Part shown: in pieces, positions 27,405 to 38,297 of the stretch | Numbering within the stretch: the first letter of the stretch is position 1 | Layout of the letters: every line of letters starts with the position of its first letter | Assembly (NCBI RefSeq): GCF_024385575.1 | Contig: NZ_JANFMV010000001.1 | Span: 1,455,681-1,519,680 of the forward strand | DNA length: 64,000 nucleotides | Direction: 5' to 3' | Origin: Rhizobium sp. NRK18 | GTDB lineage: Bacteria > Pseudomonadota > Alphaproteobacteria > Rhizobiales > Rhizobiaceae | Notes under the pieces: generated by a model | Seen by the model: only the letters and a program-made list of their open reading frames with translations | Told to the model about the DNA's origin: nothing | The model's database searches: none | Position numbers and translations under genes: made by a program

Positions 27405-28319
27405 CTACGGCCAGCGGACCACGGGCGGTAGCGAAGACAGGATGGAATCGATATTGCCACCGGTCTTCAGGCCGAAAATGGTGCCCCGGTCGTACAGCAG
27501 ATTGAATTCGACATAGCGGCCGCGGCGGATCAGCTGTTCGTCGCGATCCGCTTCGGTCCACGTCTTGTTGAAATTGTCGCGGACGATCTTCGGATAGACG
27601 AGGCTGAAGGCACGGCCGACGTCGCGCACGAAGGCGAAGTCCGCATCCCATCCACCGCGCTCCTCGTCGGAATGCAGCCAGTCGAAGAAGATACCGCCGA
27701 TGCCGCGCGGCTCGTTGCGATGCTTCAGGAAGAAGTATTCGTCGCACCATTCCTTGAAGCGTGGATAGTCGGCGACTTCATCGTGCTGGCTGCAGGCGAT
27801 CTGCATCGACTTGTGGAAGAGCTGCGTGTCGGGATCGTCTTGCGTGCGCCGGCGCGACAGAACCGGCGTCAGGTCGGCGCCGCCACCGAACCACTGGCTC
27901 GACGTCACCACCATGCGGGTGTTCATATGGACGGCCGGGACGTTCGGGTTCACCGGATGGGCGATCAGCGAAATGCCGGATGCCCAGAAGCGCGGGTCTT
28001 CCTCGGCGCCGGGGATCTGGCTGCGGAATTCCGGCGAGAACTCGCCATGCACCGTGGAGGTGTGGACGCCGGCCTTTTCGAAGACGCGGCCGCCAAGCAT
28101 CGACATGCGGCCACCGCCGCCCGCGCCGCCGTCGCGTTTCCAGTCCGTCTGCTCGAAGCGGCCCGGCTCGTGATCCGACAGGGGGCCGGCAAGCTCGTCC
28201 TCGAGCGTTTCGAAAGACGCGCAGATCTGATCGCGAAGCTCTTCGAACCAGGCCCGGGCCCTGGTCTTCTTCTCCTCGATATCGTCCGGCAGGCCTTTGG
28301 GCAGTTCCGGTCTCTGCAT
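27405..28319 (-). CDS. hemF: Oxygen-dependent coproporphyrinogen III oxidase
   Basis: Oxidative decarboxylation of coproporphyrinogen III to protoporphyrinogen IX in heme synthesis, using O2. The 304-residue protein has the family segments [43 protein letters not shown] and [13 protein letters not shown], and the C-terminal [20 protein letters not shown]. It is a single gene on the minus strand, 98 bases from the photolyase gene. Confidence 0.97.
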   Translation of the reverse strand: MQRPELPKGLPDDIEEKKTRARAWFEELRDQICASFETLEDELAGPLSDHEPGRFEQTDWKRDGGAGGGGRMSMLGGRVFEKAGVHTSTVHGEFSPEFRSQIPGAEEDPRFWASGISLIAHPVNPNVPAVHMNTRMVVTSSQWFGGGADLTPVLSRRRTQDDPDTQLFHKSMQIACSQHDEVADYPRFKEWCDEYFFLKHRNEPRGIGGIFFDWLHSDEERGGWDADFAFVRDVGRAFSLVYPKIVRDNFNKTWTEADRDEQLIRRGRYVEFNLLYDRGTIFGLKTGGNIDSILSSLPPVVRWP

Positions 28320-28509
28320 CGCTTCCTCCGCGTCGTCAGCGCTGATGGCGGCGACTCGTTCCTGCCGCCCTCTCGTTACCGCGTGCTCTAACAGTTGGCG
28401 GCGGAAAAACCAACGGCGGTTGGTGATCGGCGCGCGGATCAGTTGTGAAAATGGACTCGCAATACTTCATTGCCCGCACTATTCTTCAGTGTGGCGAGAG
28501 GTATTGTGC

Positions 28510-28770
28510 ATGGCGAAGGTACCCGCCCGTCCGCCGATGGACGGTTTGAAGCGACGGATCAGACAGCACCGCGACGAGCGCGCGCGGGGCAAGAATACGG
28601 ATTTCGTGCGAAAGACCTACTGCCTCGACCGCGAGGAAGCGCGCGCCAAGGCACGCGAATGGTTCGACGCGTTTCCCAAGGCTGCCTACTGGACCGCGGT
28701 GGAAAGCTGGCGGCAGCTAGAAGGTGACCGCATCGAATTCACAATGCGCCGGTTGCCGACCGCAGACTAA
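28510..28770 (+). CDS. Hypothetical small protein, 86 residues
   Basis: Basic at the N-terminus (GLKRRIRQHRDERARGKNTD) and ending in a tryptophan-rich helical part with WFDAFPKAAYWTAVESWRQL. GAGAGG lies about 8 bases before the ATG. I do not recognise the function. Codon use matches its neighbours, so I consider it a real gene. Confidence 0.65.
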   Translation: MAKVPARPPMDGLKRRIRQHRDERARGKNTDFVRKTYCLDREEARAKAREWFDAFPKAAYWTAVESWRQLEGDRIEFTMRRLPTAD

Positions 28771-28958
28771 ACCCTGAGTAGAGATTTTCCCGATGCGTCT
28801 TGTTTTGGTGCGCTGGAAGTAGTTCTTCACGTTTTATTTTCTATTCTTGTATGGATGTGCCTGTGCGTGCTGAAAAGTACAGGAACCGCTCGAATTTTAG
28901 CATTCCCGACAAATATTCCCCAACGCTTGCCCTATAGCTCTGTGGGCTAATCGGTAAT

Positions 28959-28987
28959 CCCAGGCCCGGACATCCGGACAGCCTGGG
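28959..28987 (+). other. Stem-loop upstream of the flagellin gene
   Basis: CCCAGGC/GCCTGGG (7 bp) encloses CCGG-acat-CCGG. It lies 70-98 bases before the flagellin ATG and has no T-tract, so it could be a leader RNA structure controlling translation or stability rather than a terminator. Confidence 0.45.
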
Positions 28988-29056
28988 AGCAGGGCATGAC
29001 GCCATCCGAGCGCCGTTCGTCGGCATGCTGCTTCAACCGACATACATGGGGATCCC

Positions 29057-30010
29057 ATGGTAAGCTTGAACAATTCGACGGCCGCTTCAGCCCTTTCGCT
29101 CCTGACGGGATCGAACAAGGCGCTGGCCAATACGATCACCAAGGTCGCCTCCGGCAAGGAGGTCAACAGTGCCTCTGACAACGCCGCCTACTGGGCGATC
29201 GCGACCGACATGGACTCGCAAGGTTCGGCCCTGTCGAGCGCCCAGGATGCGACCGCTTTCGCATCGGCAACCGTCGATACCGCACGGCTCGGCATGCAGG
29301 CGGCGACCGACATCGTCACGCAGATCCAGTCCAAGCTGATCCTGGCAAAGTCGCTCAGCGGTTCCGCCAAGGACGCCGTGGGTGCGGAGATCGACCAGCT
29401 CAAACAGCAACTGGGAACGGTTGCGGAAAGCACGTCGTTTGCCGGCCAGAACTGGCTGAGCACCGATGCCGGTAGTGCGCCGCAGACGCAGTCGCTCGTC
29501 GCATCGGCAACGGCCGACAGCAAGGGCGGCATCAAGATTGGTACGATCGACTATGACACGGCGAAGTCCAACCTGATCGCCGCCGGCGATGCCGAGGACG
29601 GGCTGCTGACCCGCAGCTATTCCGGCACGACGGGCAGCGGGGCGGCCTACGACTATCACCTGATCGACGCGAATTCGACGGTCGGCACGACGGGGTCGGA
29701 GATTTCGGTCAATTCCTCGACGACCTCCAGCGACCTCGACGGCATGATCGCGGCCACGAATTCGATGCTGAAAGACATGACCAGTGCCGGCGCTTCGCTT
29801 GGTGCGACGTCCAACCGGATTTCCAGCTCGTCGGATTTTCTGCAGAACCTGCAGGACACCATCAAGAAGGGTATCGGCCGGCTCGTGGATGCCAACATGG
29901 AAGAGCAGGCGGTCAACCTGTCGGCCCAGAAGGTGCAGCAGCAGCTGCAGACCATCGGCCTCAACATCGTAAACAATCAGTCGAAGAACCTCCTGTCGCT
30001 TTTCGCCTGA
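29057..30010 (+). CDS. Flagellin
   Basis: Structural subunit of the flagellar filament, 317 residues, exported by the flagellar type III system. The conserved N-terminal helix reads LANTITKVASGKEVNSASDN followed by AAYWAIATDM, and the C-terminal helix ends QLQTIGLNIVNNQSKNLLSL. The middle variable part is short and serine- and threonine-rich. GGGGATC precedes the ATG. No other flagellar or chemotaxis gene lies in the window, so this is an orphan flagellin away from a fla/fli cluster. A leader hairpin lies upstream and a strong terminator downstream. Confidence 0.94.
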   Translation: MVSLNNSTAASALSLLTGSNKALANTITKVASGKEVNSASDNAAYWAIATDMDSQGSALSSAQDATAFASATVDTARLGMQAATDIVTQIQSKLILAKSLSGSAKDAVGAEIDQLKQQLGTVAESTSFAGQNWLSTDAGSAPQTQSLVASATADSKGGIKIGTIDYDTAKSNLIAAGDAEDGLLTRSYSGTTGSGAAYDYHLIDANSTVGTTGSEISVNSSTTSSDLDGMIAATNSMLKDMTSAGASLGATSNRISSSSDFLQNLQDTIKKGIGRLVDANMEEQAVNLSAQKVQQQLQTIGLNIVNNQSKNLLSLFA

Positions 30011-30049
30011 TCATCCTGACCCCGGAAGCATTGCCGATGTTTCCAGCCT

Positions 30050-30082
30050 GCCCGCAGTTCTTACAAGGACTGCGGGCTTTTT
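30050..30082 (+). terminator. Terminator after flagellin
   Basis: GCCCGCAGT/ACTGCGGGC stem with a 10-nt loop and a T-tract, 39 bases after the stop. Confidence 0.9.
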
Positions 30083-30537
30083 CACGCCTGCTGGCGGATG
30101 GCTTCGCCGGCAATCATGGCAACGGACATGGCGATGTTGAGCGACCGCTGCCCCTCGACCATGGGGATCAGCACGCGCGCATCCGCTGCGTCGTGGACGT
30201 GATCGGGAACGCCGGCGCTTTCGCGGCCGAACAGGAGAATGTCGTCGGGCCGGTAATCGAAGCTGGTGTAGGGCAGGGCGGCCTTGGTGGAGGCCAGCAC
30301 CAGCCGGCGCCCCGCCGTCTTCCGCCATTCCTCGAAGACCTGCCAGTTGACGTGTCTCGTCAGTGTTGCACGGGCGATGTAATCCATGCCGGCGCGCTTC
30401 AGGTTGCGGTCGGAGAGGTCGAAGCCGGCCGGCTCGATGATGTCGACGGCCAGGCCAAGGCAGGCGGCAAACCGCAGGATGGTTCCCGTATTGCCGGGAA
30501 TGTCGGGCTGGTAGAGGGCGATCGATGGTCTGGTCAT
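30082..30537 (-). CDS. trmL: tRNA (cytidine(34)-2'-O)-methyltransferase
   Basis: SPOUT-class (SpoU) methyltransferase that 2'-O-methylates the wobble base of certain leucine tRNAs. At 151 residues it has the short TrmL length without an RNA-binding extension. The knot motifs are YQPDIPGNTGTILRFAACLG, then ILLFGRESAGVPDHV and VEGQRSLNIAMSVAM. The stop lies at the edge of the flagellin terminator. Confidence 0.95.
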   Translation of the reverse strand: MTRPSIALYQPDIPGNTGTILRFAACLGLAVDIIEPAGFDLSDRNLKRAGMDYIARATLTRHVNWQVFEEWRKTAGRRLVLASTKAALPYTSFDYRPDDILLFGRESAGVPDHVHDAADARVLIPMVEGQRSLNIAMSVAMIAGEAIRQQA

Positions 30538-30718
30538 GGCCGTTGGTTAGCCCGGCGGCGGGACCTGTTCAAGCGTCAATGAGCCGATGCAACTTGAGGC
30601 TGTTGCCGATCGGTCACATGCGTCATGGATGGACCGATTTGCGGCATTGACGCTTTTCAAAATTCGAAAACGGGGGTAGAAGACGTCCCATCTTTCCACC
30701 GCGATACAGGAGGCAGAC

Positions 30719-30805
30719 ATGGATAATGTGACCTGGACCGGCCTTCATGCTGGCGCGCGGCGGACTGTACTGCCACGACCGACCGGTATGTTCTTCGCCG
30801 GCTGA
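30719..30805 (+). CDS. Putative 28-residue leader peptide ahead of ABC exporter
   Basis: A short ORF with an excellent ribosome binding site (CAGGAGG 7-13 bases before ATG). The product runs from MDNVTWTGLHAG through RRTVLPRPT to GMFFAG. A terminator-like hairpin lies 39 bases after its stop, and the ABC exporter gene starts 163 bases after it. The layout suits a translated leader that controls the exporter. I do not recognise the peptide, and it may instead be an independent small protein. Confidence 0.55.
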   Translation: MDNVTWTGLHAGARRTVLPRPTGMFFAG

Positions 30806-30843
30806 GCTTTAATCGCTCACTCTCATTCCCCTGGAAATTACAT

Positions 30844-30876
30844 AAAAAACGCGCGCGGCAGATTTGCCTCGTTTTT
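30844..30876 (+). terminator. Terminator or attenuator between leader ORF and ABC exporter
   Basis: AAAAAACG/CGTTTTT arms with an inner GGCA/TGCC pairing, ending in five T. It could end the short leader transcript or act as a conditional attenuator. Confidence 0.65.
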
Positions 30877-30967
30877 CCCGAGACAGCTTCGGTTTCGACC
30901 GGCTTTTTGATGCTATAGTTCCGCTCGGGATCTGCATCGCGTGTAAAAATCATTCTGGAGACATCCA

Positions 30968-32815
30968 ATGTTCACCTGGTTTGAACAGCGACTGAACCCC
31001 TATCCCTCGGAAGATCCCGAGCTGCCCCCCAAGGGCCTTTTCGCCTTCTGCTGGCACTACACCAAGCCGGCGGCCGGCTGGCTGCTGGCCATGTCCTTCT
31101 TCACCGTCCTGATCGCGGTCGGCGAAGTCATGCTGTTCCGCTTCCTGGGCGACATCGTCGACTGGCTGTCGAATGCCGACCGCACGACCTTCCTGCAGAC
31201 GGAAGCGCCGAAGCTGATCGGCATGGGGGCGATGGTCCTGATCGGCCTGCCTCTGGTCGTTTCCGCGCAGTCGTTCATCATGCACCAGGTGCTGCTCGGC
31301 AACTTCCCGATGATCGCCCGTTGGCAGATGCACCGCTTCCTGCTCCGGCATTCGATGACGTTCTTCGCCAACGAATTCGCCGGGCGGGTGGCCACCAAGG
31401 TCATGCAGACATCGCTTGCCGTGCGCGAAACGGTGATGAAGCTGCTCGACGTGTTCGTCTACGTCGTCTCGTACTTCGTCACGATGATTGTCGTCGTGGC
31501 GACCGCTGACTGGCGGCTGACGGCGCCGCTTATCGTCTGGCTGGCCATCTACATCGGCATCGTCGCCTATTTCGTGCCGCGGCTTAGGAAAATCTCGGCC
31601 GATCAGGCGGACGCGCGTTCGATGATGACCGGCCGCATCGTCGACAGCTACACCAACATCGCGACGGTGAAGCTGTTCTCGCATGCGGGGCGCGAGGAGC
31701 AATACGCGAAGGGCGGCATGGACGAGTTCCTGCAGACCGTCTACCGGCAGATGCGCCGGGTGACGCTCTTCCAGATCCTCGTCTACGTCAACAACTGCGT
31801 GGCGCTGTTTGCCATCGGTGCCCTGTCGATCTGGTTCTGGCTGAACGGGGCGATCTCCATCGGCGCCATCGCCATCGCCATCGGCCTCGCCATGCGCATC
31901 AACGGCATGTCGCAGTGGATCATGTGGGAGGTCTCGGCGCTCTTCGAAAACATCGGCACCGTCTATGACGGCATGGCGATGATGACGAAGCCGCACGACA
32001 TCGTCGACAGGCCCGCCGCCAATGCGCTGACGGTGCCGAAGGGCGAGATCCTGTTCGACCAGGTCCGGTTCCATTACGGCAAGCAGAAAGGCGTCATCGA
32101 GAACCTGACGCTCTCGATCCGCCCCGGCGAAAAGGTCGGGCTGGTCGGCCGGTCGGGTGCCGGCAAGACGACGCTCATGAACCTGCTCCTGCGCTTCTTC
32201 GATCTCGAAGCAGGCCGGATCACGATCGATGGCGACGACATCTCCAGCGTTTCGCAGGACAGCCTGCGCTCGCTGATCGGGGTGGTGACGCAGGATACGT
32301 CGCTGCTTCACCGCTCGATCCGCGACAACATCGCCTATGGCCGTCCGGCGGCCAGCGATGCGGAGATCATCGAGGCCGCCAAGCAGGCGAACGCCTGGGA
32401 CTTCATCCAGTCGCTCGAGGACCTGCAGGGCCGCAAGGGGCTTGATGCCCACGTCGGCGAACGCGGCGTGAAGCTCTCCGGCGGCCAGCGCCAGCGGATC
32501 GCGATTGCCCGCGTGTTCCTCAAGAACGCGCCGATCCTGATCCTCGACGAGGCGACTTCGGCGCTCGATTCGGAAGTGGAGGCGGCGATCCAGGAGAGCC
32601 TGTTCTCGCTGATGGAAGGCAAGACGGTGATCGCGATCGCCCACCGCCTGTCGACGCTGACGCAGATGGACCGGCTGATCGTGCTCGACAAGGGCAACAT
32701 CGTCGAGTCCGGCACCCATGCCGAACTCGCTGCCGGTACGGGCATCTACGCCGACCTCTGGAACCGCCAGTCCGGCGGCTTCATCGCCGACGAACTGGAA
32801 GCGGCGGCGGAGTAA
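30968..32815 (+). CDS. ABC exporter, fused permease and ATPase (first paralogue)
   Basis: A 615-residue half-transporter. The N-terminal half has about six membrane helices (GWLLAMSFFTVLIAVGEVML onward). The ATPase half has Walker A VGRSGAGKTTLM, Q-loop VVTQDTSLLHRS, signature LSGGQRQR, Walker B ILILDEATSALDS and the H-loop AIAHRLSTLTQMD, all intact. It resembles lipid or multidrug exporters of the MsbA type; the substrate is unknown. CTGGAGA lies before the ATG. A closely similar gene lies at 35462. Confidence 0.92.
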   Translation: MFTWFEQRLNPYPSEDPELPPKGLFAFCWHYTKPAAGWLLAMSFFTVLIAVGEVMLFRFLGDIVDWLSNADRTTFLQTEAPKLIGMGAMVLIGLPLVVSAQSFIMHQVLLGNFPMIARWQMHRFLLRHSMTFFANEFAGRVATKVMQTSLAVRETVMKLLDVFVYVVSYFVTMIVVVATADWRLTAPLIVWLAIYIGIVAYFVPRLRKISADQADARSMMTGRIVDSYTNIATVKLFSHAGREEQYAKGGMDEFLQTVYRQMRRVTLFQILVYVNNCVALFAIGALSIWFWLNGAISIGAIAIAIGLAMRINGMSQWIMWEVSALFENIGTVYDGMAMMTKPHDIVDRPAANALTVPKGEILFDQVRFHYGKQKGVIENLTLSIRPGEKVGLVGRSGAGKTTLMNLLLRFFDLEAGRITIDGDDISSVSQDSLRSLIGVVTQDTSLLHRSIRDNIAYGRPAASDAEIIEAAKQANAWDFIQSLEDLQGRKGLDAHVGERGVKLSGGQRQRIAIARVFLKNAPILILDEATSALDSEVEAAIQESLFSLMEGKTVIAIAHRLSTLTQMDRLIVLDKGNIVESGTHAELAAGTGIYADLWNRQSGGFIADELEAAAE

Positions 32816-32829
32816 AGATGTTTGCGCAA

Positions 32830-32859
32830 GTCCGCCCGCGACATTTGCCGCGGGCGGAC
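32830..32859 (+). other. Perfect 11-bp hairpin between exporter and HAD gene
   Basis: GTCCGCCCGCG/CGCGGGCGGAC flanks an 8-nt loop, 14 bases after the exporter stop. It lacks a T-tract, so it may stabilise the mRNA end or reduce readthrough into the HAD gene. Confidence 0.55.
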
Positions 32860-32875
32860 GCGATACCCGGGAAAA

Positions 32876-33514
32876 ATGATGAGACTATTCTTCGATGTCG
32901 ATGGCGTGTTGATCGACGGCTGGCATGTGCGGCCGGAACTGCGCAAGCCATGGGACGTAACAATCGAGGCGGATCTGGGCGTCGATCGTGTGGCGCTGCA
33001 ACGGCAGTTGTTTGCCGGCGAAGGCGGCCCTGCGCCCATGGCGGATTGCATAACCGGCCGGCGGGATTTGGCAGACGTGCTGGCGGAGGTTCTGCCCCGG
33101 ACAGGTTATCGCGGTTCCGTCAGCGACTTTATGCGCTACTGGTTCGAAAAGGACTCGAACCTGAACGCAGCTGTTTTTTCGCTGGTGAAGCGACTGCGGA
33201 CCGCCGACGATATTCAGCTTTTCGTCGCCACCGGGCAGGAGCACCACCGCGCCCGATATCTGTGGGAAGACCTCAAATTCTCCGAGCACTTTGACGGCCT
33301 GTTCTACAGTGCGGATATCGGCTTCGGCAAAAAGGACCGCCGCTTTTTTGAGACCATCAACGAGCGCCTGGGCTTGGAGCCGGACGAGCGGCCGTTATTT
33401 TTCGATGATCAGAAAGACATTTGCGATATCGCCGCCGCCTGCGGGTGGGATGCCACCGAGGTGACTTCGGCAGACGATATCCGCAACCATCCCCGGCTCA
33501 CATCGCTGTGGTAG
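32876..33514 (+). CDS. HAD superfamily hydrolase
   Basis: A 212-residue haloacid-dehalogenase-type phosphatase. Motif I is FFDVDGVLIDGW with both catalytic aspartates, motif II is LFVATGQEH, the motif III lysine is in IGFGKKDRRFF, and motif IV is PLFFDDQKDICD. The substrate is unknown. Two adjacent ATGs (32876 and 32879) are possible starts; both give the normal N-terminus. A hairpin separates it from the exporter gene. Confidence 0.88.
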   Translation: MMRLFFDVDGVLIDGWHVRPELRKPWDVTIEADLGVDRVALQRQLFAGEGGPAPMADCITGRRDLADVLAEVLPRTGYRGSVSDFMRYWFEKDSNLNAAVFSLVKRLRTADDIQLFVATGQEHHRARYLWEDLKFSEHFDGLFYSADIGFGKKDRRFFETINERLGLEPDERPLFFDDQKDICDIAAACGWDATEVTSADDIRNHPRLTSLW

Positions 33515-33553
33515 CCGGGGGAGGCAGGACGGGCTCCCCCGTTTTGCACCTTA

Positions 33554-35038
33554 TTACTGCGTCAGGCGGATGTTCGACAGGTACGTGTCGAACAGTGTCG
33601 AGAAGCCGCTGACGATCTCGTCCTTGGCATCTGCCGCGATGAAGTAGCTGGAATTCGACGCGCAGGCGGAGAGCGCCTTGGAGATATAGTCGCGCCGGCT
33701 CGTGCCGTTGTCGGTGGAGCTCAGGGTGCCGCCCCAGACATTGGTGAAGTAGCTCGAGCTCATGGAGGAGCCAAGCGTGTTCTGGTAGCGGAACACGTCG
33801 TTGCCGATCGAGACGGCGAGATACTGCGTGTAGAGGACCGCCATGGTCGCCTTGGCATTCTTGGCGTTGTCGCACCATTTCGGATTGAGCGGCGTGATGT
33901 CCGGATAGTAGCTCGAATTGGTGATGAAGCCCTTGCTGGACTGCGCGCCGTCGGTGATCAGCATGACGAGCTTTTTCGCGCTGTCCTGGGTCAATCCATC
34001 GCCGGCGGTGCCGATTGCCGTAGACAGGCTCTTCAGAGCACGGAAGTCGGACGAGTCATAGGTACTATCGGAGTTCAGCGCGCTGTTGCTGGTGAGTGAT
34101 GAACGCAGGGAGGCGGTATCGTAGGTCGGCGCCTTGATCGCGTGCAGGCCGTTTGCCGTGTTGTAGCTCGACGAAAAGAGCGACGAGCCTGTCGTGTTCG
34201 TTCCGACCGTATAAAAGCCGACGCGAATGTGCTGGGTCTCGGTATTCGCAGTGTCGACCATGTCGAGAACCGAGCGGACGGCGTCGAGCTGGACGTCGGA
34301 GCGCAGCGTCACGCCGTTCATCCGCGCCATCTCGTATGGCGTGTAGTAGGTGTAGGTTGTCCTGCGGCCACTGCCGCTTGCCACGGCGATGCTGCCCGAA
34401 TGGCAGGCGAAGACGCAACTGGTCTTGTCCACCATCAGCTGCTGATCCGCCGGCGTGGCAGCAAGCAGCATGGAGGAAGACTTGTCCAGCACGATATAAA
34501 CGTCGATGTAGGACGTCGTGGATCCTGCGGCGGCGGCAGTGATCGAGAGGTCGATGTTATCCATGCCGACGATGCGTAGCAGCGTCGTTCCGATCGCACC
34601 TCTGACCGTCGCCGTGATCTCGTGCGTCGTATGGTTTATCGTGATGTCGTTGTCCGTGAGCTGGTAGGTGCCGAAACTCGCCGATGTCGTCGCGCTCACG
34701 TCCGCCGTCGGGTCGACGGAGCCGTCGGCGTTGGTCAGCGGTGTCTGGGCGGCAAACCATTTGCGGATCTTGTCCTTGATTTCGGCATCGGTCGCCGTGC
34801 CGATGTCGCGGACGCCGGCGAGGAGGGCCGCATCCAGGTCGGCCTGCATCTTCTCGCGGGTGTTGTAGGCTTGCGCGAAATCGAAACTGGACCCGACCGC
34901 CATGGACAATGGCAGGGCGACGAGCGCGAATGTGACGCCGAAGTTGCCGGCCCTGTCCGAGGTGAAGCGCGCCAGCGTCTGTCGCCAGCGCGGAAAGGCT
35001 GCAGAGCAACGATCTACAAGCTGCCATGTCTTCTGCAT
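33554..35038 (-). CDS. TadG-like pilus assembly protein with VWA domain
   Basis: A 494-residue protein. The N-terminus has the TadE/TadG form: a short cytosolic part with FTSDRAGNFGVTFALVALPL, a single membrane segment, and a periplasmic part starting AYNTREKMQADLDAALLAGV. A VWA domain begins YIDVYIVLDKSSSMLLAATP with the D-x-S-x-S metal motif, and continues to VMLITDGAQS. Four cysteines suggest disulfides. The ATG at 35038 has CCGGAGC before it. No tad secretion genes are nearby, so it is isolated from the usual Flp pilus cluster. Confidence 0.88.
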   Translation of the reverse strand: MQKTWQLVDRCSAAFPRWRQTLARFTSDRAGNFGVTFALVALPLSMAVGSSFDFAQAYNTREKMQADLDAALLAGVRDIGTATDAEIKDKIRKWFAAQTPLTNADGSVDPTADVSATTSASFGTYQLTDNDITINHTTHEITATVRGAIGTTLLRIVGMDNIDLSITAAAAGSTTSYIDVYIVLDKSSSMLLAATPADQQLMVDKTSCVFACHSGSIAVASGSGRRTTYTYYTPYEMARMNGVTLRSDVQLDAVRSVLDMVDTANTETQHIRVGFYTVGTNTTGSSLFSSSYNTANGLHAIKAPTYDTASLRSSLTSNSALNSDSTYDSSDFRALKSLSTAIGTAGDGLTQDSAKKLVMLITDGAQSSKGFITNSSYYPDITPLNPKWCDNAKNAKATMAVLYTQYLAVSIGNDVFRYQNTLGSSMSSSYFTNVWGGTLSSTDNGTSRRDYISKALSACASNSSYFIAADAKDEIVSGFSTLFDTYLSNIRLTQ

Positions 35039-35461
35039 GCACTGCTCCGGTTCAAAATGATACAGGCGGTCGATATGCGCCATTACTGATCGGAGACATT
35101 ACTATTTCTTGCACTCCTGGAGTAGGTGTCTCGTAATTACCTGGTATATTCCAGTGAAATGCGAATGTTAAATTTTTAATCGAAATATATACATGTGGCG
35201 TTTTTGATGAATTTCGCCGATATTTTCAACCTGACGGCTGTATTGCACCGCTGTCGCTGCAATTCGGGGTGTTGTCCGATTGCCGTTTTTTCGCCATCGA
35301 CCGCGTGCGGATGTATCAATTCGAGGCACGTGTCTTGTTTGGTTACGGTTGCTGCGCGGGCCGACTGCGTTTCTGAATAGTAAATGCGGGGCGGGGCTGC
35401 GCGTCAATTTGGCGATATCGCCTCTATTTGCCGAAATCGGGAATCCGCCTATATCTCGCTC
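35039..35461. other. AT-rich divergent intergenic region
   Basis: A 423-base stretch between the divergent tadG-like and second ABC exporter genes, markedly richer in A and T than the genes. It contains an inverted repeat GAGACA/TGTCTC around 35094-35131 with an inner ACTC/GAGT pairing. It probably holds the promoters of both genes. A cysteine-rich open frame at 35207-35380 has no ribosome binding site. Confidence 0.5.
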
Positions 35462-37348
<1,887 letters not shown>

Positions 37349-37704
37349 GGCCTTCAGGCACCGGAAAAGCGGTGGTCCGGCGGGCTTTACAAGCGACCGA
37401 TATGCGGCAGGACGCCGCTGCCGGATCACCGGCCGGCAGCAGGTGGCGCCATGCCGCTCCAACAGCTGCAGAGACCTGTGCCGGGCCTTTTGCCTTTCAT
37501 CAACTCGATCAGTGACATGGCCGGAGCAATTTTCCGGGACATTGTCATCTCACCCCCTTGCCAAGACTGGACTTATTTTGCGATCAAGCATAGAAGCGCC
37601 GGAATGGTGGGGAGTCTGTTACGGGACCGTGATTTCATGGGGCTCTCCAATCTTAAGGTGTAGATGCGGTTTTTCGCAGAAATACGCGGAGAGGATGGGT
37701 AACC
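37349..37704. other. Leader region of petABC
   Basis: A 356-base stretch without a convincing gene. An 8-bp inverted repeat GCTGCCGG/CCGGCAGC lies near 37420-37442. The petABC promoter is likely here, but I could not pick a single convincing -35/-10 pair. Confidence 0.45.
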
Positions 37705-38283
37705 GTGAGCGAACACGAAGCGACTAGCGAGAACATGGGCGAGCCGACTCGCCGTGATTTCCTTTATTTGACCACCGGCATGGCTGCAGCAGTAGGCGCA
37801 GTTTCCGTTGCCTGGCCCTTTATCGACCAGATGCGTCCGGATGCATCGACCCTGGCGCTCGCCTCGATCGAGGTTGACGTTTCGGCGCTCGAGCCCGGCA
37901 TGTCTCTGACGGTCAAGTGGCGCGGCAAGCCGGTATTCATCCGCAATCGTACGGACAAGGAAGTCGAAGAGGCTGCCAGCGTTCCGATGGATCAGCTGAA
38001 GGATCCGGTCGCACGTAACGCCAACCTGCCGGCCGATGCGCCCGCGACGGGCGTTGACCGTTCCGCCGGCGACGGCAAGCAGAACTGGATCGTCATGATC
38101 GGCTCGTGCACCCATCTCGGCTGCGTGCCGCTCGGTCAGGCCGGCGAATACAATGGCTGGTTCTGTCCCTGCCATGGTTCTGTCTACGATACGGCGGGCC
38201 GTATCCGTAAGGGTCCGGCACCCGAGAACCTCCACATGCCGGTTTTCTCGTTCGTCAAAGACACAGTCATTAAGATCGGTTGA
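37705..38283 (+). CDS. petA: Ubiquinol-cytochrome c reductase Rieske iron-sulfur subunit
   Basis: Subunit of the cytochrome bc1 complex (complex III) that passes electrons from quinol to cytochrome c1. The 192-residue protein has a Tat-like N-terminus ([20 protein letters not shown]) that also anchors it, and the cluster motifs CTHLGC and CPCHGS for the 2Fe-2S centre. It starts at a GTG with GGAGAGGATGGG upstream. First gene of petABC; 14 bases separate it from petB. Confidence 0.97.
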   Translation: MSEHEATSENMGEPTRRDFLYLTTGMAAAVGAVSVAWPFIDQMRPDASTLALASIEVDVSALEPGMSLTVKWRGKPVFIRNRTDKEVEEAASVPMDQLKDPVARNANLPADAPATGVDRSAGDGKQNWIVMIGSCTHLGCVPLGQAGEYNGWFCPCHGSVYDTAGRIRKGPAPENLHMPVFSFVKDTVIKIG

Positions 38284-38297
38284 GGGGGATACTGATT

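Noticed and set aside
35207..35380. Cysteine-rich 57-codon ORF before the second ABC exporter
   Set aside because: It has no ribosome binding site and lies in an AT-rich promoter region; the cysteines may be chance.
37451..37663. Small ORF upstream of petA
   Set aside because: No ribosome binding site, unusual composition for a coding region, and position in the petABC leader.
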